Shown: one piece after another, positions 51,851-59,551 of the stretch
Layout of the letters: each line of letters begins with the position of its first letter
Position numbering within the stretch: the first letter of the stretch is position 1
Assembly (NCBI GenBank): GCA_005772895.1
Contig: SXIH01000035.1
Span: 1 to 59,551 of the forward strand
DNA length: 59,551 nt
DNA from: Bacteroidota bacterium
GTDB taxonomy: Bacteria; Bacteroidota; Bacteroidia; 2-12-FULL-35-15
Direction: 5' to 3'
The notes under the pieces: generated by a model
The model's input: only the letters and a program-made list of their open reading frames with translations
What the model was told of the DNA's origin: nothing
Database searches by the model: none
Program-made: the position numbers and the translations under genes

Positions 51851-52725
51851 TTAATCCTTATTTTAAATCTGAAGATAGAAATTTCTATTTACTTCACGGA
51901 GATTCAATGAAATTATTACCAAAATTCGATCACAAATTCGATATGGTATTTGCCGACCCTCCATATTTTTTATCTAATAATGGGCTATCTATTCAAAGTG
52001 GCAAAATTGTTAGTGTAAACAAAGGTAAGTGGGACAAATCACACGGATTTGAATACGTTAATGATTTTAATAGGAAATGGCTTTCGTTGGCTAGAGAAAA
52101 AATGAAAGACGATGCTACAATATGGATTAGCGGTACAATGCACAACATATTTTCTATTGGACAACTACTAACAGAATTAGATTTTAAAATTCTGAATGTT
52201 ATTACTTGGGAAAAGAATAATCCACCCCCTAATTTTTCTTGTCGCTTTTTTACCCATTCAACAGAACAGATTATTTGGGCTCGTAAAAAAGAAAAAGTTC
52301 CACATTACTTTAATTATGAATTAATGAAGCAATTGAATGGAGACAAACAAATGAAGGATGTTTGGAAATTACCAGCAATTGCACGCTGGGAAAAATCGTG
52401 CGGAAAGCATCCAACGCAAAAACCATTATCTGTTTTAACTCGCTTGATTTTAGCTTCTACAAAACCAAATGCTTGGATACTTGATCCGTTTACTGGTGGT
52501 AGCACGACAGGAATTGCTGCTAATTTAGCAAATAGGCGATTTTTAGGAATAGATCAAGAGGAAGAGTTTTTAAATATTAGTAAAAAGCGAAAACTTGAAA
52601 TAGAAAATAAAAAAATAGCGGAATTATATAAACAAAAAATAAGGGGATTTAATGACAAAAAAGAACTTGAGCTTTTCCTATTTGAAGAACCTAAAGTCGA
52701 ATATAAAACCAAATTAAAATTGTAA
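51847..52725 (+). CDS. DpnA-like second DNA adenine methyltransferase
   Basis: A 292-residue beta-class N6-adenine methyltransferase: the catalytic motif DPPY (37-40) comes first and the SAM motif DPFTGGSTTGIAA near residue 218 comes late. The HPTQKPLSVL motif is present. DpnII systems typically carry such a second enzyme that can also methylate single-stranded DNA and assists establishment in new hosts. The GTG start overlaps the previous stop by 4 bp; its stop overlaps the next ATG by one base. Confidence 0.9.
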   Translation: MINPYFKSEDRNFYLLHGDSMKLLPKFDHKFDMVFADPPYFLSNNGLSIQSGKIVSVNKGKWDKSHGFEYVNDFNRKWLSLAREKMKDDATIWISGTMHNIFSIGQLLTELDFKILNVITWEKNNPPPNFSCRFFTHSTEQIIWARKKEKVPHYFNYELMKQLNGDKQMKDVWKLPAIARWEKSCGKHPTQKPLSVLTRLILASTKPNAWILDPFTGGSTTGIAANLANRRFLGIDQEEEFLNISKKRKLEIENKKIAELYKQKIRGFNDKKELELFLFEEPKVEYKTKLKL

Positions 52726-53564
52726 TGAATAACAATGAAACTTGCATACACGATGGCGTTTCTCCAATCAGCTTATTGGATAGTCTTCATCATAGCCAAG
52801 CAGGTAGTGGCAGACATAGATGCCCAACTTGTGCTTATGAACAAGGCTTCTATTTTGGAAGCAGTAAAAAATGGAACTCCTACGGTTCATTTTGTAAATC
52901 TTTAAAAGATTCTGAAACTTGCCAAGAAGGAAGCATTGCTCCAACATATATTTTAGCAAATCTTGGTGACAATCAAGGCGGAACGGGGAGACATAAATGT
53001 ACGAATTGCGCATTCAAACAAGGATTTGAAGTTGGGCTATTAGAAAGTAATATTAATGAAATCAGCATTGAATTAGTTGAAACACCTAAAGGTGAAAATA
53101 AAAATAAAGCACCAAAAATAACAACTCCAGCGACTGTAGATTTTATTGAAAAGGAAATCAGAAATAAACAACTTGGTTTTTTAGGAGAATTATTCATATT
53201 AAAAAATGAAATTGCTTATTTAAATAAACAAGGGAAATCCGACCTTGCTAAACGCGTAGACCACGTTTCAGTTACAATCGGAGACGGACTGGGTTACGAC
53301 ATCTTATCATTTGACCTAAATGGAAATGAGAAAAAAATTGAAGTAAAAACAACTCGAGGTGACATCACAAGACCATTCTATATCACAAGAAATGAAGTAG
53401 ATATTTCAATAAGCAATCCAAACAATTATTATTTATACCGCCTGTTTGACTTTGATTCAAAGCTTAACAAAGGAAAGTATTATGAAATTAAAGGAAATCT
53501 AACAAATTCGCTAACGTTAGACACATTACTTTTTATTGCATATCCTAAACCGAAAGACAAGTAA
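52725..53564 (+). CDS. Duplicated Cys/His-motif protein with DUF3883 nuclease-like domain
   Basis: A 279-residue protein. Residues 7-46 and 66-105 are two copies of a Cys-x(n)-Pro-x-x-x-LL ... Q-x-G-x-GRH-x-C-x2-CA-x2-QGF-x2-G module; Cys33/Cys36 and Cys92/Cys95 with His31 and His90 are candidate zinc ligands. The C-terminal part (about 145-275) has the DUF3883 pattern: GELF, GLGYDILS (Asp) and KKIEVKTTRGD (Glu-x-Lys). That suggests a PD-(D/E)xK nuclease. It is last in the RM operon. I do not recognise this two-module architecture; a modified-DNA-sensing nuclease is an inference. Confidence 0.75.
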   Translation: MNNNETCIHDGVSPISLLDSLHHSQAGSGRHRCPTCAYEQGFYFGSSKKWNSYGSFCKSLKDSETCQEGSIAPTYILANLGDNQGGTGRHKCTNCAFKQGFEVGLLESNINEISIELVETPKGENKNKAPKITTPATVDFIEKEIRNKQLGFLGELFILKNEIAYLNKQGKSDLAKRVDHVSVTIGDGLGYDILSFDLNGNEKKIEVKTTRGDITRPFYITRNEVDISISNPNNYYLYRLFDFDSKLNKGKYYEIKGNLTNSLTLDTLLFIAYPKPKDK

Positions 53565-53633
53565 TGCCTGCCCAACCACACGGACAGATAATAAAGCACT
53601 GGTGCTAACAGCTAAAAAAAACCTACATTCCCC

Positions 53634-54557
53634 TCACCCTTTCTTCCTCAAAACCTTCTTCACCAACATCACCATTTTTTCCACAACAAAACCTAAACCC
53701 AATCCACCAATAGCACATGCAAGCGCCTTGACAAGCCATCCCAATGCAGACACGTGAGCTAAGGCATGTTCTAAATCATGAAGTAAATGACTCGTAAACG
53801 GAATGCCGTGAGCAATAATTTCTGCACCTACCCAAAGCATGGCGGCTGTTCCAACAACACTTAAGATGCTCAAGAAATGTGGCATAAAATTTACCATTCC
53901 ACGGCCTAATTTTTTAACAAAAGGAGGATATTTGTCCTTGGCAAAGTGAAATCCGATGTCATCGAGTTTAACAATAAATCCAACAAATCCATATACGGCT
54001 ATTGTAATAAAAACAGCAACGGCCAGCATAATCAGAATTTGATTTAGTATCGGTTGGTCTCTTACCTGGCTATAAGCAATCGCCATAATTTCTGCCGATA
54101 AAATAATATCTGTGCGAACGGCACCTGTAACTCGTTCTTGTTCCAGTTCCTCTGGTGTAATGATTTCTATAGAATCTGTTTTTATGTCCACCTCGTGATG
54201 TTTAGAAAACATCGAATGTACTTTTTCATAACCTTCAAAACATAAATAAGCACCACCCAACATTAAAATAGGAGTAATGGCCCAAGGGGCAAAATAACCA
54301 AGTAGCAAGGCTGCCGGACTTAAAATAAGTAGTTTGTTGATGAGTGATTTTCTGGCAATCTTATAAATGATGATTAATTCACGTTTGGGATCCAGGCCAA
54401 CCACGTATTTGGGTGTAACCGCTGTATCGTCAATCACAATGCCTGAAACTTTTCCGCTGGTCTTCACCACATGAGCAGGCACATCGCTTAAGTTGGCAGC
54501 ACTGGCTTTTGCCAAAGCAGCTATATCATCTAATAATGCAAAAAAGCCTGAAGCCAT
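53634..54557 (-). CDS. DUF808 family membrane protein
   Basis: A 307-residue inner-membrane protein with about six helices, of the DUF808 (YedI-like) family. The N-terminus MASGFFALLDDIAALAKAS and the GKVSGIVIDDTAVTPKYV motif are diagnostic. An acidic region (about residues 125-145) lies between helices. Function is unknown. It is convergent with the RM operon. The 70-bp gap 53565-53633 contains GGTGCTAACAGCTAAAA of unknown meaning. Confidence 0.9.
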   Translation of the reverse strand: MASGFFALLDDIAALAKASAANLSDVPAHVVKTSGKVSGIVIDDTAVTPKYVVGLDPKRELIIIYKIARKSLINKLLILSPAALLLGYFAPWAITPILMLGGAYLCFEGYEKVHSMFSKHHEVDIKTDSIEIITPEELEQERVTGAVRTDIILSAEIMAIAYSQVRDQPILNQILIMLAVAVFITIAVYGFVGFIVKLDDIGFHFAKDKYPPFVKKLGRGMVNFMPHFLSILSVVGTAAMLWVGAEIIAHGIPFTSHLLHDLEHALAHVSALGWLVKALACAIGGLGLGFVVEKMVMLVKKVLRKKG

Positions 54558-54570
54558 ATTCTTTGTTTTC

Positions 54571-54578
54571 CAAATTTA
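54571..54578 (-). promoter_or_regulatory. -7 box TAAATTTG for the DUF808 gene
   Basis: Reads TAAATTTG on the minus strand, 13 bp upstream of the ATG at 54557. No -33 TTG at the usual spacing. Confidence 0.45.
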
Positions 54579-54660
54579 TGGCTGAAATTACGGAAAATAA
54601 TTTGGGATTCTGTTTTGAAATTTAATAAAAGGTAGTAATTTTCAGAAATAAAGCAACCCA

Positions 54661-55110
54661 ATGAAACAACTGTTTACTTTGGTTTTACTCACATTGACTA
54701 CACATTTGACATACAGTCAAGCTTGTGGGAAATATCGTATAAAATATGTTGGGAGTATTAGGTCGGAAGAGAAGAAAGTGGTTTCAGTTTATTTACCAAC
54801 CACAATGCTTTTACATCATGCTGAAAAAGAAAACTCAAAACTTTCGTATGTTGATATACCATTGACAAATGGAATGTTTGAAAAGGAAATATCGTCACAC
54901 CTGACAACGCCTTTCAACGATGTATTACAATTGATGACATATTACAAAAATCAAAACAAAAAACTTAAAATAAAAGTAGGATATTTGGAGGACAAAGTTT
55001 TAAAAGAAACTTCCCTTGAAATTGACTGGGACAACTTGAAAGTGTCAATTATAAATGATGGAAAATTCGGGACTCTTTTTGAATTAAATTTAGGCGATAT
55101 AAAACTCTAA
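54661..55110 (+). CDS. Secreted protein of unknown function
   Basis: A 149-residue protein with a signal peptide (residues 1-19, ending TYSQA). The mature part is beta-rich, with IRSEEKKVVSVYLPTT near residue 32. I do not recognise the family. It is 15 bp before a T9SS gene and probably in the same transcript. Confidence 0.6.
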   Translation: MKQLFTLVLLTLTTHLTYSQACGKYRIKYVGSIRSEEKKVVSVYLPTTMLLHHAEKENSKLSYVDIPLTNGMFEKEISSHLTTPFNDVLQLMTYYKNQNKKLKIKVGYLEDKVLKETSLEIDWDNLKVSIINDGKFGTLFELNLGDIKL

Positions 55111-55125
55111 CAAAATAAAAAATAT

Positions 55126-56361
55126 ATGAAAAACTCATTTCTACTTTTAATAAGTGCTTTGTTCTTCGGCACTGCTTCATTTTCGCAAACAGAAATATGG
55201 AAAATGCAGGATTATAGTATTGGACAAAATGTTGCCGGCTTCCCCGGAGGAATTGCAAATACGATTCCAACAATGGCCGAAGTTATCCAATTGCCTGATA
55301 GTACATATAGAATGTATTTTAACAGCCAATGGAATTTAGGAGTGAAACATTGTATCAGTTATGCCGAATCACCTGATGCAATTAACTGGACTGTAATCGA
55401 TACCTCATTTTGTGGTTCAACAGACACTTTACAAAGAAACTTTATTATTGGTGGACCAAGTGTGGTTAAATTATCTTCCGGTCAATATCGAATGTACTAC
55501 AGATGTACCCAAAAATATCCATCCGGAGGAACGCCACAATATCATGTAAGAAGTGCCATTTCAAGTGATGGCATAAATTTTACCCAGGAAGGAATCCGTA
55601 TTGATATTAAACCTTTCCAGCCTACTTCTCCTTTCTATCTTGTTGGACATGGTTCATATTATAAACTTTCTGATGGGACTTTTGCAGGAATCTTTTCAGC
55701 AAACCCCGACACTTCAACTTTATCAGCTCCCAGCAGTTTAATCCATGGAACCTCTGCGGATGGATTAACATGGGGAAATTATACATTTCTATATTCGAAA
55801 CATCATGATCCAATTGTTGTGGAAAAAAATGGCGATTATTATATGTACGGAATGAACCTGGCTAAATATATGGTGAAAGCTGTTTCAACAGATGGATTAA
55901 CATGGCCGGTTACAGCTGATAGTGTATACTTTATTGATACATTAAATTTACCAATGATAGTTGGTGGCACAAAACAAATCGGAGATGTTGGCGGAATTGT
56001 AATGCCTGACAATGAAATTTTTCTTTACACAAATTACGGAACAACAACAGGTCCTTCAAAAGATATTATCCGTTTTGAATTACAAAACCCGGTTACAGAC
56101 CTTTTGGAGTCTACTATTACTGAAGGGATTACTATATTTCCAAACCCATCAAACGGTCATCTTCAATTTGCTGTTAATGCCACTCAAGTTTCTAAAGGGG
56201 AGATTGAAATATACAATTTGCTTGGTGAAAGTCTTTTTCACTCCTCAAATGTTGAATTTAAAAATGCAACCATTGAGCTTGATATTCCTTCAGGAATTTA
56301 TATTGTGAAAATTTATTGTGATGAAAATTTTTATTTGAATAAAATAATAATTCAAAAATAA
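55126..56361 (+). CDS. T9SS-secreted beta-propeller protein
   Basis: A 411-residue secreted protein: a signal peptide (about 1-20, ending FSQ), a body of repeated four-strand segments, and a type IX sorting domain (IFPNPSNGHLQF ... NKIIIQK). Recurring phrases such as SSGQYRMYYR and DGLTWG resemble the five-bladed propellers of GH43/GH32-like proteins. The acidic catalytic residues of those hydrolases are not certain, so sugar binding or cleavage is only possible. Follows a small secreted protein gene. Confidence 0.75.
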   Translation: MKNSFLLLISALFFGTASFSQTEIWKMQDYSIGQNVAGFPGGIANTIPTMAEVIQLPDSTYRMYFNSQWNLGVKHCISYAESPDAINWTVIDTSFCGSTDTLQRNFIIGGPSVVKLSSGQYRMYYRCTQKYPSGGTPQYHVRSAISSDGINFTQEGIRIDIKPFQPTSPFYLVGHGSYYKLSDGTFAGIFSANPDTSTLSAPSSLIHGTSADGLTWGNYTFLYSKHHDPIVVEKNGDYYMYGMNLAKYMVKAVSTDGLTWPVTADSVYFIDTLNLPMIVGGTKQIGDVGGIVMPDNEIFLYTNYGTTTGPSKDIIRFELQNPVTDLLESTITEGITIFPNPSNGHLQFAVNATQVSKGEIEIYNLLGESLFHSSNVEFKNATIELDIPSGIYIVKIYCDENFYLNKIIIQK

Positions 56362-56367
56362 GCCTCC

Positions 56368-56886
56368 ATGAAAAATCTCCTCCTAATTTTAATTCCACTT
56401 ACATTATTATTCTCTTGTTCTGCTCCTCCATCCAAAGAAGCAAAATTTGAAAAATCAGGGGTTTCATTTACTTGTCCTGCCGGCTGGAAAATAACCGAAG
56501 AAGATAGTCTTGATGGTGATGGCTACTATTTAGCTTGCGAAAAAGATGGTTTGATCTCTAGCGGACTGTTTACTTTAACATGGGTAAATGATACGGTAGC
56601 TTTGGAAGAAATGATGGAGGTTTATCAGGATGAATTGAAGAACAATGTCATTTTTAAAAACACAAATATTTCATTTAGTACTTCAACTGAAGGAAAATTT
56701 AATAACTATGAGGCAATACAATCAACCTATAATTTAACTTTGTTGGGTGACAAGACAGAAGGAATAATGTATTGTTTTTATGGCAACGGCAAAACCATTG
56801 GTCTTGTTAAGCAGCAATCGTTAGAAGACGATTCAAAAAACAAAGAAGGATTTGAAACAATAGAAACTACTTTTACAATTAAATAA
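56368..56886 (+). CDS. Lipoprotein of unknown function
   Basis: A 172-residue protein with a lipobox-like end to the signal peptide (LLFSC, Cys17). The mature part has FTCPAGWKI and a pattern similar to PsbP-like or DUF1795-type small domains. Function unknown. Six bases after the T9SS gene and five before the next lipoprotein gene, so one operon is likely. Confidence 0.65.
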   Translation: MKNLLLILIPLTLLFSCSAPPSKEAKFEKSGVSFTCPAGWKITEEDSLDGDGYYLACEKDGLISSGLFTLTWVNDTVALEEMMEVYQDELKNNVIFKNTNISFSTSTEGKFNNYEAIQSTYNLTLLGDKTEGIMYCFYGNGKTIGLVKQQSLEDDSKNKEGFETIETTFTIK

Positions 56887-56891
56887 ATGTT

Positions 56892-57569
56892 ATGAAATAT
56901 TTTGTCGGAATTTTAATTTCAATTCTTCTTTTTTCTTGTTCAAATAATCAAGAAGAACAAACATCCTCAGATGGATTTCAATTGCCTGATAGCTTGTTTG
57001 CTTTTCAGAACATTGAAAACACCTTTTTTCTAGATGACATGTATTGGAGTGTAGATGAAATTTCTAAGATGTATGTAGATTCAACTAAAAGTAAAGAATT
57101 CATAATGTTGGATAGCGCTCAAAAAATGCGACTGATTGCACCAGTAACAGATATTGATTCAAATTATGTTGTTGGATACATGGATGCCTTTTTTGTTTCA
57201 AAACAAAAAATGGTTGGAGAATTTACTCCTGTTACTATTTATTTGTATGGTGATGACTATGCAAGTTTGTTGTACATCGTACTGGATAAAACATTAAATC
57301 CTGTTTCACATTACATTGCTTATGGTGGTGAGTGGGCTGGTCCGGCAGAAGGGGAAGATGGAACAATAATCCTTCAGCCTATTATTAATTCTTTTTTTAA
57401 GGAGAACAAATTTTTCAACTATTCATTAACTGAAACATTTAATACAGATTCCGTTCCACATCCTTCCATTTTTGATTCGGTTTATTATGAAAGTGAAATA
57501 CTTCCATCAGGAAAAATACAAACAAAAAAAGTAGACAGTGTTAGATTTGAAAGAATGTCGAAACAGTAA
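56892..57569 (+). CDS. Lipoprotein of unknown function
   Basis: A 225-residue protein with a lipobox at Cys16 (LLFSC) and an acidic, Gln- and Ser-rich start to the mature part. I see no known domain. It follows another small lipoprotein gene and precedes a DUF1801 gene. Likely anchored to a cell-envelope membrane. Confidence 0.65.
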   Translation: MKYFVGILISILLFSCSNNQEEQTSSDGFQLPDSLFAFQNIENTFFLDDMYWSVDEISKMYVDSTKSKEFIMLDSAQKMRLIAPVTDIDSNYVVGYMDAFFVSKQKMVGEFTPVTIYLYGDDYASLLYIVLDKTLNPVSHYIAYGGEWAGPAEGEDGTIILQPIINSFFKENKFFNYSLTETFNTDSVPHPSIFDSVYYESEILPSGKIQTKKVDSVRFERMSKQ

Positions 57570-57582
57570 AAATTTTTGACAC

Positions 57583-57960
57583 ATGAAAAAAACAATCAGT
57601 ATTGATCAGCACATTACTGAATTTCCAAAGGAAACACAGCAACTATTAGAATTGTTGCGCATGACCATTCACTCATCAGCTCCGAAAGCTGAAGAAGTGA
57701 TAAGTTACAATATGCCTGCATTTAAAATCAACGGAATATTGGTTTGGTTTGCTGGGTACAAAAATCATATAGGATTTTATCCATATCCAACTGCAATTGT
57801 AGCTTTCAAAGATCAATTAAAAAAATACAAGACTTCTAAAGGTGCTATTCAGTTTCCCTTGGACAAGCCATTACCACTTGCACTTATTACAAAAATTGTA
57901 AAATTCAGGATAAAACAGGATGCTGAAAAGGCGGCTGCCAAAAAAGCAAAAAAGAAGTGA
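57583..57960 (+). CDS. DUF1801 family protein
   Basis: A 125-residue protein matching DUF1801 (YdhG-like, CyaY-fold). Motifs: ISIDQHITEFP, APKAEEVISYNMPAFKING, WFAGYKNHIGFYP, and a Lys/Ala-rich tail. Some members are described as iron chaperones, though the role is not settled. Fourteen bases after the lipoprotein gene. Confidence 0.85.
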   Translation: MKKTISIDQHITEFPKETQQLLELLRMTIHSSAPKAEEVISYNMPAFKINGILVWFAGYKNHIGFYPYPTAIVAFKDQLKKYKTSKGAIQFPLDKPLPLALITKIVKFRIKQDAEKAAAKKAKKK

Positions 57961-58019
57961 TTTTGAAGCTAATTGTCTACTTTAATAGCATAACGTTCCT
58001 ATTTACATATCATCTCCTA

Positions 58020-58047
58020 AGCACTTCGACTCCGCTCAGTGTGACAC
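58020..58047. repeat. Dispersed repeat family 2 (ACTTCGACTCCGCTCAGTG)
   Basis: AGCACTTCGACTCCGCTCAG then TGTGACAC, the forward partner of the copy at 46923. It is in the 58-bp to 170-bp region after the DUF1801 gene, upstream of the riboswitch. Confidence 0.7.
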
Positions 58048-58131
58048 CAGCGGGTTCATCCAAATAAAACCTGTTGAAAACTAATCTCATCAAAAATTCC
58101 ATTTTCGGCTTATAGTTTCTTACCTTTATAT

Positions 58132-58219
58132 CACTTTAGGGGTGTCCTTTGATTAATTATCAGAGAACTGAGAAATACCCTTTGAACCTGATGCAGTTAG
58201 TACTGCCGAAGGAAAAAGT
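58132..58219 (+). promoter_or_regulatory. TPP riboswitch (THI element)
   Basis: The core GGGTGTCC (58140-58147), CTGAGAAATACCC (58168-58180), GAACCTGATGCAGTTAGTAC and TGCCGAAGGAA match the THI box that binds thiamine pyrophosphate. The ends ACTTT and AAAGT can pair as P1. It precedes thiS and thiC and should lower their expression when thiamine is plentiful. A TACCTTTA -7-like box lies at 58121. Confidence 0.93.
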
Positions 58220-58266
58220 AAATGGTTTTCTACTCCCGGCCATTCCTAAAGTAAAATTATTACGGA

Positions 58267-59551
<1,285 letters not shown>

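Noticed and set aside
53536-53757. A 73-codon plus-strand frame at the end of the RM island
   Set aside because: It overlaps the ends of two convergent genes and has no motif or ribosome-binding site.

Overview
The window looks like chromosomal DNA of an AT-rich member of the Bacteroidota. Supporting signs are type IX secretion (T9SS) C-terminal sorting domains, TAnnTTTG-type -7 promoter boxes (some with a TTTG -33 box), and lineage-typical genes: DUF2480, an IPExxxVDY protein, a DUF4270 lipoprotein, a stand-alone glycogen-synthase N-terminal domain beside panC, and S23-type four-helix-bundle proteins. I do not assign an order or family.

Layout. 1-3915: end of a Fe-S (SUF) locus (sufE, sufT, DUF2480), interrupted by a three-gene set of redoxin, secreted protein and a cytochrome c/PHM-like copper monooxygenase fusion. 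3919-8999: a cyanophycin locus with synthetase on the minus strand and cyanophycinase plus isoaspartyl peptidase on the plus strand. 9071-13027: a 1318-residue adhesin-like T9SS protein with 198-bp tandem repeats. 13285-20803: long PurF paralogue, a helical protein, a T9SS protein, then yicC-gmk-ACMSD. 20867-26777: a dense minus-strand operon acpP-fabF-rnc-IPExxxVDY-pyk-(broken secreted gene)-ArsC-like-EamA, with several TTG starts. 26852-33690: iodotyrosine-deiodinase-like flavoprotein, purN, TPR signalling protein, MarC, RNase HI, a DUF4143 ATPase with repeated operator-like DNA, and an SDR protein. 33758-37735: a type III polyketide synthase / methyltransferase / FAD oxidoreductase / UbiA prenyltransferase cluster. 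37785-46903: housekeeping (radA, rfaE2, flippase-like protein, panD, panC, glgA-like, DUF4270, glmS). 47043-48149: a PLP aminotransferase. 48422-53564: a six-gene DpnII-like restriction-modification island that also carries a membrane protein, a DGQHR-domain protein and a duplicated zinc-knuckle/DUF3883 protein. 53634-57960: DUF808, secreted proteins, lipoproteins, DUF1801. 58132-end: TPP riboswitch, thiS and a partial thiC.

The most promising unexplained material is (i) the RM island, especially its last gene and its unexplained membrane and DGQHR partners; (ii) the type III PKS/UbiA cluster; (iii) the PHM-cytochrome/redoxin set; and (iv) a rich population of short dispersed repeats. Some repeats supply stop codons of flanking genes, others sit in frame inside coding sequence (RadA, ThiC, probably UbiA and the DUF4270 lipoprotein), and one family brackets a four-helix-bundle gene in inverted orientation. 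Two genes have coding anomalies: a secreted-protein gene with a single TAA right after its signal peptide (22125-22589), and a TPR protein whose signal peptide is encoded but has no ATG, GTG or TTG start (about 28133).

All calls rest on reading the sequence and on remembered family motifs; no database search was run.
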